Part shown: positions 1 to 6,672 of the stretch, piece after piece
Position numbering within the stretch: position 1 is the stretch's first letter
How the letters are laid out: each line of letters starts with the position of its first letter
NCBI GenBank assembly: GCA_937925695.1
Contig: CALAMD010000119.1
Coordinates: 1-7,579, forward strand
Origin: an uncultured Bacillaceae bacterium
Lineage (GTDB): Bacteria; Bacillota; Bacilli; Bacillales; Amphibacillaceae
DNA: 7,579 bases
Reading direction: 5' to 3'
The notes under the pieces: model-generated
Told to the model about the DNA's origin: nothing
The model's input: only the letters and a program-made list of their open reading frames with translations
The model's database searches: none
Program-made: the position numbers and the translations under genes

Positions 1-17
1 TTTTCATTTCGGTAAGG

Positions 18-980
18 TTATTTTGCAGATACAGTGACAAGTACTTCACTTTCGTTATATTTAGCACTTTTTTCAACTAGAGCACTACGGTAAGAGAGAA
101 GAATGAAATAACATAACATACTAAAGTAACAAGTAATAATAAAGGCATGTAATAATGAAATACCTAAGTTTAATAAGGTAAAGATGATAAATGCACCTAA
201 GATTACTTGGACAATGATTAGTGCTAAAGTAATCACCCATCCCCAATACATAACCGAGTTGTGACGATAATGTCGATACACTTTAAGAAAAAACACAATC
301 GTCCAAATCATCAAGATACCGGCAGCTAGGCGATGTCCCATTTGGATCCATTGATCAAGATTATATTCATCAAAAGCAAAGGGCTTGTCATTGAAACAAA
401 ATGGCCAGTCCCGACATACAAGATTAGCATTGGCATGGCGTACGAGAGCACCTGTATAGACGACAATAAATGTATAAATGGTTAATAAATAGATTTCAAT
501 GCGGTGTTTCTTTTGAATAAACAATGATTTAGTATCGAGTTTTTTATCGATTTCAAATATGAGTAACATAAGTAAAAAGACAGCTGCGAAAGAAATTAAT
601 GAAATACCAAAGTGAATAGCTAAGACAAAGTCTGACTGATCCCACATTACTGCTGCAGCACCTATTAATCCTTGAACAACAAGGAAAAATGTTGATAAGA
701 ATGCTAAAAATTTAACTTCTTGATTATGGCCAAGGGTGCGCCAAGCCAAAATCGCTAATGCTAAGACAGCGACACCTATCACCGTAGATACGAGCCGGTG
801 ACTATACTCAATGATGAGTTCCGGAGTAATTTCAGTAGGTAACAATTGTCCATGGCACAGTGGCCAACTATCCCCACAGCCGTCTCCAGAATCGGTTTTT
901 GTAACAAGTGCACCACCAAGTAAGATAAATACCATGCCAATCGTAGTAACAACAGATAGTGATTTAAGTGTTTTCATCAT
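18..980 (-). CDS. ctaA: Heme A synthase CtaA
   Basis: Integral membrane enzyme that converts heme O to heme A by oxidising the C8 methyl group; heme A then fills both heme sites of the oxidase encoded next door. The 320-residue protein is close to the Bacillus length (about 306) and has eight hydrophobic segments in two similar four-helix halves. Visible family residues are the paired cysteines C35 and C42 (CGDSWPLCHG), E58 and H61 in EYSHR, H123 in AIHFG, the second-half cysteines C189 and C195 (CRDWPFC), H216 in QMGHR and H278. The histidines are the conserved heme ligands and E58 the catalytic glutamate of the family. AAGGAAGG ends 7 nt before the first of two tandem ATG codons; the second (975-977) is also possible and costs one residue. 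It is transcribed divergently from ctaCDEF, as in B. subtilis. Only 17 bases follow the stop, so no terminator can be seen. Confidence 0.96.
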   Translation of the reverse strand: MMKTLKSLSVVTTIGMVFILLGGALVTKTDSGDGCGDSWPLCHGQLLPTEITPELIIEYSHRLVSTVIGVAVLALAILAWRTLGHNQEVKFLAFLSTFFLVVQGLIGAAAVMWDQSDFVLAIHFGISLISFAAVFLLMLLIFEIDKKLDTKSLFIQKKHRIEIYLLTIYTFIVVYTGALVRHANANLVCRDWPFCFNDKPFAFDEYNLDQWIQMGHRLAAGILMIWTIVFFLKVYRHYRHNSVMYWGWVITLALIIVQVILGAFIIFTLLNLGISLLHAFIITCYFSMLCYFILLSYRSALVEKSAKYNESEVLVTVSAK

Positions 981-1077
981 TTGTTAGCCTTCCTTTATCA
1001 ATGAGAATAATAGAATCAGTTGGTTTAAGCAGTTCGTAACCACTTACAAAAAAACGTTTCATGAATATAGTACTTCT

Positions 1078-1107
1078 ATAATAGTATTATTCTAGGAACG
1101 AATGCAA
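1078..1107 (-). promoter_or_regulatory. Candidate ctaA promoter
   Basis: Read on the minus strand, TTGCAT (1107-1102) and TATTAT (1083-1078) are separated by 18 bp, a sigma-A-like arrangement with a good -10 and a weak -35. It would give a leader of roughly 90 nt before ctaA. An overlapping TACTAT (1086-1081) is an alternative -10 but has a poorer spacing. Inferred from sequence only. Confidence 0.35.
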
Positions 1108-1131
1108 TTAAATTTGATGGCCAGCAAATAA

Positions 1132-1140
1132 TGTCACAAA
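1132..1140 (-). promoter_or_regulatory. Possible ResD-type box upstream of ctaA
   Basis: The minus strand reads TTTGTGACA, matching 7 of 9 positions of the TTTGTGAAT-like element reported for the ResD response regulator, which activates ctaA in B. subtilis. It lies about 60-70 bp upstream of the predicted ctaA start point, a usual activator distance. One short match in AT-rich DNA is weak evidence; the assignment rests on position and known regulation of the homologue. Confidence 0.25.
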
Positions 1141-1469
1141 ATTGTCATACTTATTTTCGTTACGATCATTTACACTATAGATAAGTTAATAATCCTTGCA
1201 TTGTTTTAATATATTTGCTAAATATAGTGTAAGAGTGCTTTGGGTCTAAATTATTTATTGGTTCTAGAGGTGATATACATATACGAAAAAATACGTGCTA
1301 GCAAAACTTTAATTATTTAGATTACGGTTACAAAGCATTTAGGTTAACTTGCCACAAGCTGTTATCATATGGAAAATTGTATCAATATTGTTAGCTATCT
1401 ACTTTAATCATTTACTAGCTAGCATTCTAAGTGTAAATAACAGATAATTTAATCAATTAACAATTAAGC

Positions 1470-1486
1470 CACTAAAAAAATTAGTG
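1470..1486. repeat. Inverted repeat touching the ctaC -35 box
   Basis: CACTAA (1470-1475) and TTAGTG (1481-1486) form a perfect 6-bp inverted repeat around five A residues. The right arm overlaps the first three bases of the proposed ctaC -35 box, a position suitable for an operator. It lacks a T-run, so it is not an intrinsic terminator. The binding protein, if any, is unknown. Confidence 0.4.
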
Positions 1487-1512
1487 ACAATTAGCCAAAA
1501 ATTAGATATATA
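1484..1512 (+). promoter_or_regulatory. Candidate ctaCDEF promoter
   Basis: GTGACA (1484-1489, 5 of 6 to TTGACA) and TATATA (1507-1512) are separated by exactly 17 bp, a good sigma-A promoter. Transcription would begin near 1519, giving a leader of about 28 nt that includes the ctaC ribosome binding site (AGAGAGG, 1531-1537). In B. subtilis the ctaC promoter responds to ResD and carbon catabolite control; I saw no convincing cre site here. Confidence 0.55.
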
Positions 1513-1546
1513 ACGTTGGATTTCATAGAAAGAGAGGTTTGCTGAC

Positions 1547-2611
1547 ATGAAACGTTTATTAGGGAAAACGAAACTCTTGTTTTTATTGTCATTCATAGTT
1601 TTATTATTAGCTGGTTGTGGGCAAGAAAATTTAACCGCTTTAATACCTAAAGGTTATGGTGCTGATTCATCATTTTACCTGATTGTCCTAACGACCATTG
1701 TGATGACTTTTGTATTTTTAGCTGTTATTATCATTTATTCAATTGTTCTTATTCGTTTCAGAAAGAAAAAGGGTAGAGAAGACTATATACCAAAACAAGT
1801 AGAGGGAAATAAAACCCTTGAAACGGTCTGGACAATTATTCCAATCATCTTAGTCTTAATCATGGCCGTACCGACTGTTTTGGCTACATTTGATTTAGCA
1901 GATGCATCTGATGCTGATGAACATATTAACATTCATGTGACAGGAAAACAGTTCTGGTGGCATTTCGATTATGAAAAGGAACAAATACATACAAGTCAAG
2001 ATTTATACATCCCAGTAAATACGAAAGTATATTTACATGTTAAATCTGACGATGTGCTCCATTCATTCTGGATTCCTAGTCTACACGGAAAAATAGACGC
2101 GAACCCAGAAAACGTAAATACGATCTTTATTGAAGCATGGGAAGAAGGAGTTTACCAGGGACTATGTGCTGAACTATGTGGACTTTCCCATTCACTCATG
2201 GACTTCAAAGTCATTGTTGTGAGCGAAGAAGACTATGATCAGTGGGTTCAGGATATGCAGTCTGTCAATGTAGACGATGAGTCGTTAGATGCCGTTGCAC
2301 AAGATGGTAAAGCACTGTTTGAAGAAAATAATTGTATGAATTGTCATGCGATTGGATCACCTGCAGACTATGCACCTGGCCGTGTACCTGTTGGACCAGA
2401 CTTAACGAATTTTGGTAATCGTGATAAATTTGCAGGTGTATTAGAGCCTACTAAAGAAAATTTAGTTGAATGGTTAATTAACAATGAAGAATTAAAACCT
2501 GGAAATCATATGAAGAACATGGATTTAACAGAAGATGAGGCAGGCAAAATAGCTGAGTACCTCATGCAACTAAAACATTCAGATGTGACACCTGAGTCTG
2601 TGAAAGACTAA
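1547..2611 (+). CDS. ctaC: Cytochrome caa3 oxidase subunit II (CuA and cytochrome c)
   Basis: Electron-entry subunit of the caa3 oxidase, anchored in the membrane and facing outward. The 354 residues nearly match the Bacillus length (356). A lipoprotein signal peptide ends in LLLAGC, so C24 is the probable lipidated cysteine. Two membrane helices follow at about 43-70 and 93-116. The cupredoxin domain carries the aromatic patch QFWWHF (135-140) and the CuA ligands H172, C207, E209, C211, H215 and M218 (CAELCGLSH). A C-terminal cytochrome c domain binds heme c through CMNCH (263-267), with M322 or M325 as the sixth ligand. The fused cytochrome c domain marks the enzyme as caa3 rather than aa3 quinol oxidase. 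AGAGAGG ends 9 nt before the ATG. The outer region is strikingly acidic (about 45 D/E against 16 K/R from residue 119 on). First gene of the ctaCDEF unit, 62 bp before ctaD. Confidence 0.97.
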   Translation: MKRLLGKTKLLFLLSFIVLLLAGCGQENLTALIPKGYGADSSFYLIVLTTIVMTFVFLAVIIIYSIVLIRFRKKKGREDYIPKQVEGNKTLETVWTIIPIILVLIMAVPTVLATFDLADASDADEHINIHVTGKQFWWHFDYEKEQIHTSQDLYIPVNTKVYLHVKSDDVLHSFWIPSLHGKIDANPENVNTIFIEAWEEGVYQGLCAELCGLSHSLMDFKVIVVSEEDYDQWVQDMQSVNVDDESLDAVAQDGKALFEENNCMNCHAIGSPADYAPGRVPVGPDLTNFGNRDKFAGVLEPTKENLVEWLINNEELKPGNHMKNMDLTEDEAGKIAEYLMQLKHSDVTPESVKD

Positions 2612-2657
2612 TGTTAGTAATTGACTGATTAGTAGTCGGTTGGTTGTTAATTATTTT

Positions 2658-2665
2658 AGGGGAGG
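2658..2665 (+). promoter_or_regulatory. Ribosome binding site fixing the ctaD start
   Basis: AGGGGAGG sits 8 nt upstream of the GTG at 2674. It lies inside the longer open frame that begins with TTG at 2644, which has no Shine-Dalgarno sequence of its own, so the GTG is the start. Confidence 0.85.
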
Positions 2666-2673
2666 TATCATTA

Positions 2674-4542
2674 GTGGGTATAGCTGCTACTGAGAAAAGG
2701 AGTATTGGTGCTTTTATTTGGGATTATTTAACAACAGTAGACCATAAAAAAATTGGCATTTTATATATTTTAGGTGGGGGCTTCTTTTTCCTATTAGGTG
2801 GATTAGAAGCCATGGTGATCCGTATCCAGTTAATTGAACCTAATAATGATTTTGTGAGTGCACAAACCTTTAATGAGATGTTGACAATGCATGGAACGAC
2901 GATGATATTTTTAGCCGCGATGCCAATTATCATCGGGTTAATGAACGTGGCCATGCCACTACAGATCGGAGCAAGAGACGTAGCATTTCCCTTTCTAAAC
3001 GCACTTGGTTTTTGGCTATTTATGTTTGGTGGTATTTTGCTAAACTTAAGCTGGTTTTTAGGTGGCGCGCCTGATGCAGGTTGGACGTCATATGCATCAT
3101 TAGCCATGGATTCACCTGGTCATGGGGTGGACTTTTATATTTCCGGTTTGCAAATAGCCGGCGCTGGAACCTTGATGGGTGGCATCAACTTTATTGCTAC
3201 CATTGTAAACATGCGGGGTCCGGGAATGACCTATTTACGGATGCCAATGTTTGCTTGGGCAACTTTGATTACAAGTATTTTAATTCTATTCGCTTTTCCA
3301 GCTTTAACGATTAACTTATTTCTTTTAATGTTTGATCGTATGTTTGATACAGCGTTTTTCAATGTGAATTTAGGGGGTAACCAAGTTATTTATCAACACT
3401 TATTCTGGATCTTTGGTCACCCTGAGGTTTACATTTTAATTTTACCGGTATTCGGAATTTTTAGTGATGTGTTCTCAACTTTCTCTAAAAAGAGATTGTT
3501 TGGTTACACGGCAATGGTGTTTGCAACGATGTTAATTGCCTTTTTAGGGTTTATGGTTTGGGCACACCATATGTTTACCGTAGGACTTGGTCCAGTAGCT
3601 AATGCGATCTTTGCAGTTGGAACGATGGCGATTGCCGTACCAACCGGAATTAAGATCTTTAACTGGTTAGCAACAATGTGGGGTGGAAATATAACGATTA
3701 ATGCGGCGATGCACTGGGCACTTGGCTTTATTCCATCCTTTACTATTGGTGGAATGACTGGTGTTATGCTCGGTTCCGCTGTCGCTGATTATCAGTACCA
3801 TGATACGTATTTCGTTGTTGCCCACTTCCATTATGTCATTATTGGTGGAACAGTGTTTGGTATCTTTGCAGGACTCCATTATTGGTGGCCAAAAATGTTT
3901 GGTAAGATTTTAAATGAAACGTTAGGAAAAATTACGTTCTGGTTGTTCTTTATTGGTTTCCATTTAACATTCATGATTCAGCATTTCCTCGGTTTAATGG
4001 GAATGCCACGTCGTTACTGGGTGTTTTTAGAAGGACGTGAATTAGATCTAGGAAACTTTATTAGTACGATTGGTGCCTTCTTCATGGCTGCTGGTGTAAT
4101 TGTCTTTTTATACAACATCATTCATACAGCGATTAAGGGTGAACAGGCTGGAGCAGATCCATGGGATGGTCGTACATTAGAGTGGTCGATCGCTTCACCA
4201 CCACCGTACTATAACTTTGAACAACTTCCATTAACAAGAGGCTTAGATCCATTATGGATTGAAAAAACTGAAGGAAATGGGAAAATTGTACCTGGTGAGC
4301 CTTTAGGCGATGTGCATATGCCAAATGGATCCATCTTACCATTCCTTATGTCCTTTGGTTTCTTCGTAGCTGGGTTAGGTTTTATTTATCAAGTAGATCA
4401 CTGGCTCGGATATATAGCCCTATATGGAGGCATGGCATTTGCAATCGGTTGTATGATTGTACGTTCACTCAAAGACGATCATGGTTACTATATTCCGAAA
4501 GAAGAACTCGAAGAAGCACTTGTTGAAAGAGAGGCTGACTAA
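2674..4542 (+). CDS. ctaD: Cytochrome caa3 oxidase subunit I
   Basis: Catalytic heme-copper subunit that reduces O2 to water and pumps protons. Starting at GTG 2674 the protein has 622 residues, the length of B. subtilis CtaD; the family usually has 14 membrane helices. All metal ligands are present: H73 and H386 for low-spin heme a, H384 for heme a3, and H249, H298 and H299 for CuB. Y253, in GHPEVY, is the tyrosine cross-linked to H249. Proton-path residues of the A1 type are intact: D102 in the IGARDVAFP segment and E251 for the D path, and T324 and K327 in VPTGIK for the K path. A polar C-terminal segment (DPWDGRTLEW, from about 495) precedes the two last helices. The tail is charged (KEELEEALVEREAD). 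It lies 62 bp after ctaC and 2 bp before ctaE. No key residue is missing. Confidence 0.97.
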   Translation: MGIAATEKRSIGAFIWDYLTTVDHKKIGILYILGGGFFFLLGGLEAMVIRIQLIEPNNDFVSAQTFNEMLTMHGTTMIFLAAMPIIIGLMNVAMPLQIGARDVAFPFLNALGFWLFMFGGILLNLSWFLGGAPDAGWTSYASLAMDSPGHGVDFYISGLQIAGAGTLMGGINFIATIVNMRGPGMTYLRMPMFAWATLITSILILFAFPALTINLFLLMFDRMFDTAFFNVNLGGNQVIYQHLFWIFGHPEVYILILPVFGIFSDVFSTFSKKRLFGYTAMVFATMLIAFLGFMVWAHHMFTVGLGPVANAIFAVGTMAIAVPTGIKIFNWLATMWGGNITINAAMHWALGFIPSFTIGGMTGVMLGSAVADYQYHDTYFVVAHFHYVIIGGTVFGIFAGLHYWWPKMFGKILNETLGKITFWLFFIGFHLTFMIQHFLGLMGMPRRYWVFLEGRELDLGNFISTIGAFFMAAGVIVFLYNIIHTAIKGEQAGADPWDGRTLEWSIASPPPYYNFEQLPLTRGLDPLWIEKTEGNGKIVPGEPLGDVHMPNGSILPFLMSFGFFVAGLGFIYQVDHWLGYIALYGGMAFAIGCMIVRSLKDDHGYYIPKEELEEALVEREAD

Positions 4543-4544
4543 CT

Positions 4545-5168
4545 ATGAGTATCGATCATTCATTATTTCCTGAAACAATGCCATCAAATCCTGAAAGAGC
4601 TACATTAGAAGGTAAAAATAAATTTATGGGTTTATGGTTCTTTCTCGGCGGTGAAACAGTACTCTTTGCATGTTTATTCGGTATCTATATTGCTCTGAAA
4701 AACTCCACCGCCGGAGGACCTTCCTCCACGGATTTGTTCGGCTTAGAATTAGTGTTCTTTATGACAGTACTCCTATTATCTAGCTCATTAACGAGTGTTT
4801 ATGCGATGTACCATATGCGTAATAATGATTTCAAAAAAATGATGCTATGGTTAGGGATTACTGGATTACTTGGAATTGGCTTCTTAGCTTGTGAAATCTA
4901 TGAATTTGCCCATTATATTATTGATTATGACTTTACATTTCGTAGCTCAGCATTTGGATCAGCCTTTTATGCCCTAGTTGGTTTTCACGGGGGACACGTG
5001 ATCTTCGGGATTTCCTGGTTGATCGTATTGATGATTCGTAATGCTAGAAGAGGCTTAAACCTATATAACGCACCGAAGTTTAATACATTTAGTTTATATT
5101 GGCACTTTATTGATGTTGTTTGGGTATTTGTTTTTACAGTCGTTTATCTCATGGGGATGGTGAGTTAA
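4545..5168 (+). CDS. ctaE: Cytochrome caa3 oxidase subunit III
   Basis: Membrane subunit that stabilises the catalytic core; family members are thought to support proton uptake into the D path. At 207 residues it equals the B. subtilis length. Five membrane helices are seen (about 28-50, 66-88, 97-121, 138-163 and 183-205), the short bacterial form that lacks the first two helices of seven-helix subunit III. Family motifs are WFFLGGE (31-37), GFHGGHV (146-152) and YWHFIDVVWVF (185-195). The start lies 2 bp after the ctaD stop, and its ribosome binding site (AAGAGAGG, 4527-4534) is inside the ctaD coding end, which suggests coupled translation. Confidence 0.96.
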   Translation: MSIDHSLFPETMPSNPERATLEGKNKFMGLWFFLGGETVLFACLFGIYIALKNSTAGGPSSTDLFGLELVFFMTVLLLSSSLTSVYAMYHMRNNDFKKMMLWLGITGLLGIGFLACEIYEFAHYIIDYDFTFRSSAFGSAFYALVGFHGGHVIFGISWLIVLMIRNARRGLNLYNAPKFNTFSLYWHFIDVVWVFVFTVVYLMGMVS

Positions 5169-5171
5169 TCT

Positions 5172-5498
5172 ATGGTAAACCAAGCAAATACAGAGGAAAA
5201 AGTTAATGCCTACGAACAAGAACGTAATAAGGAAGAAATGAAAAAACAAGTGATTTCATTTGCCTTAATGATCGTTCTTACATTAATTTCTTTTGGGTTA
5301 GTTGCGAGTGGCCATCTAGAGAGCATTTTTGCCATTCCTATCTTGCTAATGATGGCAATTATTCAAGTTGGCTTCCAATTTTATTACTTTATGCATTTAA
5401 AGGATAAAGGGCATGGGATGCCAGCTACCTTAATTTATGGTGGCGTATGGGCAGCCCTTCTAACCTTAGCCGGATTAGGCGTCATTAGTTGGTGGTAA
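5172..5498 (+). CDS. ctaF: Cytochrome caa3 oxidase subunit IV
   Basis: Small accessory subunit of the bacterial caa3/aa3 oxidase, 108 residues against about 110 in B. subtilis. A charged cytoplasmic N-terminus (1-25, with EKVNAYEQERNKEEMKK) is followed by three membrane helices at about 27-47, 52-74 and 85-106. The family motif FQFYYFMHLKD (68-78) ends the second helix. The exact role of this subunit is not settled. The start is 3 bp after the ctaE stop, with a modest GGTGAG ribosome binding site (5159-5164) inside the end of ctaE. It is the last gene before a strong terminator. Confidence 0.94.
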   Translation: MVNQANTEEKVNAYEQERNKEEMKKQVISFALMIVLTLISFGLVASGHLESIFAIPILLMMAIIQVGFQFYYFMHLKDKGHGMPATLIYGGVWAALLTLAGLGVISWW

Positions 5499-5505
5499 TC
5501 ATTTG

Positions 5506-5535
5506 AAAAGATCGGGGATATTCCCGATCTTTTTT
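5506..5535 (+). terminator. Intrinsic terminator after ctaF
   Basis: AAAAGATCGGG (5506-5516) pairs perfectly with CCCGATCTTTT (5523-5533) around a 6-nt loop, and six T residues (5530-5535) complete a typical intrinsic terminator. It begins 8 bp after the ctaF stop and separates the four subunit genes from ctaG. The A-run on the left arm could give weak activity on the other strand. Confidence 0.9.
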
Positions 5536-5619
5536 ACTCAATAATATAGGTTGAATAGTTGCTTTTACTAACTGTCAAGGCTATTGTTAAAGATAGCTAA
5601 ACATGGTGGTCAATTGACT

Positions 5620-5626
5620 GGAGTGA
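5620..5626 (+). promoter_or_regulatory. Ribosome binding site fixing the ctaG start
   Basis: GGAGTGA lies with its GGAG core 8 nt before ATG 5632. The same frame is open from TTG 5584, but that codon has only AAGG 3 nt away, too close to work well. The 5632 start also gives the usual family N-terminus. Confidence 0.75.
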
Positions 5627-5631
5627 GACGT

Positions 5632-6540
5632 ATGTGGTTAGATATCCAAATATTTGGTTTTCGAGCTTTATGGAGTCCTTATTTTATAACCTTTTTGCTT
5701 TTAGTAGCCTTATTATATTTTTTAATTACCGGCCCATATCGGGTTAAATTTGGTCATCATGACAAACCAACAGCGAAACAACAAATAGCTTTTTATTTTA
5801 GTTTAATCCTATTATATGTTGCTAAAGGATCACCAGTAGATTTATTATCTCATATTCTATTTACTGCCCATATGGTTCAAATGGCGATATTTTTACTGCT
5901 AGTTCCGATATTATTGATCAAAGGAATCCCAAAGTGGATGTGGGAAAAAGTTATCAATTTGCCTGTTGTACGCGTTTTTTTCAAGATCTTTACTAAACCA
6001 TTGATTCCTTTAATTACTTTTAACCTGTTATTTTCTTTGTATCATATACCAAGTGTGTTTGACTTTTCAAAATCATCCCGGCCTGTTCATTTTGCTATTT
6101 CATTGGTTTTATTGGCGGCTGCTTTTATGATGTGGTGGGTGGTTATGTCGCCTATTAAGGAACATAATAAGTTAAAACCTTTGCTAAAAATGCTTTACAT
6201 GGCAGCAAATAGTGCTTTAATTACCCCAGCATGTGTGTTAATCATTTTCGCCAGTGCACCGGTTTTCCAAGCATATAGCTCAGAAGGGGCATGGTTACAA
6301 GCACTAAGTCTATGTGTTCCGGTGGATGTGTTACAAGGATTATCGGGATCATTATCAGGAGCAGATATGTTTTCGCCAATGACAACTGTTGAAGATCAAC
6401 AGCTCGGTGGGATTGTGATGAAGATATTGACAGAAATTGTTTATGGCTCTGTAATCGGGAGTGTATTTTTCCGATGGTTTAAACCAGCTCGGGAGCATCA
6501 AATCGATCCATTACCAGAGTCCACATCTCATAGCTTATAA
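5632..6540 (+). CDS. ctaG: Cytochrome caa3 oxidase assembly factor CtaG
   Basis: Polytopic membrane protein of the Caa3_CtaG family; in B. subtilis it is required for an active caa3 oxidase. It is unrelated to the Cox11-type copper chaperone that is also called CtaG in proteobacteria. From ATG 5632 it has 302 residues (297 in B. subtilis) and about seven hydrophobic segments. Family features are the N-terminal FGFRALWSPYF (8-18), the histidine pair H74 and H80 in LLSHILFTAHMVQM (71-84), H138 in LYHIP, H153 in PVHF, and DQQLGG (255-260) before the last helix. The conserved histidines could bind metal or heme, but this is not established. It is separated from ctaF by a terminator, and only weak promoter-like sequences (TTGCTT at 5559 and TATTGT at 5582, 17 bp apart) lie between, so it may depend on read-through or a weak own promoter. 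Confidence 0.94.
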   Translation: MWLDIQIFGFRALWSPYFITFLLLVALLYFLITGPYRVKFGHHDKPTAKQQIAFYFSLILLYVAKGSPVDLLSHILFTAHMVQMAIFLLLVPILLIKGIPKWMWEKVINLPVVRVFFKIFTKPLIPLITFNLLFSLYHIPSVFDFSKSSRPVHFAISLVLLAAAFMMWWVVMSPIKEHNKLKPLLKMLYMAANSALITPACVLIIFASAPVFQAYSSEGAWLQALSLCVPVDVLQGLSGSLSGADMFSPMTTVEDQQLGGIVMKILTEIVYGSVIGSVFFRWFKPAREHQIDPLPESTSHSL

Positions 6541-6637
6541 TGGTGATTACATATATATGAAGAGAATCCTTCAGCAATATTAGGTGGTCAAAGGTATGTA
6601 ATGAAGTACAGTTAATGCTTATTGATGATAAAGATGA

Positions 6638-6672
6638 AAAAAAGAACTTCCAAATATAGGAGGTTCTTTTTT
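6638..6672 (+). terminator. Intrinsic terminator downstream of ctaG
   Basis: AAAAAAGAACTTCC (6638-6651) pairs with GGAGGTTCTTTTTT (6659-6672) around a 7-nt loop and ends in six T residues. The one imperfect position is a U-G wobble in plus-strand RNA and an A-C mismatch in minus-strand RNA, so the hairpin favours plus-strand transcription. The seven A residues on the left might still stop leftward transcripts. It lies about 100 bp after the ctaG stop, with no gene between. Confidence 0.85.

Larger units (their letters stand above)
981..1546. other. Gene-less divergent intergenic region; ctaB absent
   Basis: This 566-bp stretch separates ctaA from ctaC. It is very AT-rich and stop codons break all frames. 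No reading frame shows the polyprenyltransferase motifs of heme O synthase, such as NxxxDxxxD. What it does hold is a candidate ctaA promoter and ResD-like box on the left, a weak plus-strand promoter-like pair (1201-1228) followed by an orphan Shine-Dalgarno-like AGAGGTGAT (1266-1274), and the ctaC promoter with an inverted repeat on the right. In B. subtilis the ctaB gene lies here between ctaA and ctaC. I see no RNA gene or terminator-type hairpin with a T-run. Confidence 0.7.

Noticed and set aside
1049..1064. Palindromic AAACGTTT region on the ctaA side as a CcpA cre site
   Set aside because: The flanks TGAAA and TTTTT lack the extra base on each side of CG that the cre consensus needs, so the spacing is wrong.
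1343..1447. Open stretch of 34 codons giving a hydrophobic peptide in the ctaA-ctaC gap, possibly the end of a decayed ctaB
   Set aside because: It starts directly after a stop, has only an internal TTG with a poor ribosome binding site, and I could not match it to the CtaB C-terminus. Hydrophobic peptides are common by chance in AT-rich DNA.
2644..2673. Ten extra codons at the start of ctaD from TTG 2644
   Set aside because: They contain the ribosome binding site of the GTG at 2674, and the shorter protein has the standard 622 residues.
2724..3107. Minus-strand open frame of 127 codons inside ctaD
   Set aside because: It lies opposite the highly conserved ctaD sequence, lacks a ribosome binding site and gives a composition expected of an antisense shadow.
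3081..3314. Plus-strand open frame of 77 codons in another frame of ctaD
   Set aside because: It is fully inside ctaD, with no separate ribosome binding site and no recognisable protein.
3667..4342. Two further short minus-strand open frames opposite ctaD
   Set aside because: Both are shadows of the ctaD reading frame, without initiation signals or family resemblance.
5584..5631. Sixteen extra codons at the start of ctaG from TTG 5584
   Set aside because: The ribosome binding site at 5620-5626 and the usual CtaG N-terminus both point to ATG 5632.
6541..6637. Short ATG frame after ctaG (ATG near 6557) as a small gene
   Set aside because: It stops after eight codons and has no ribosome binding site.
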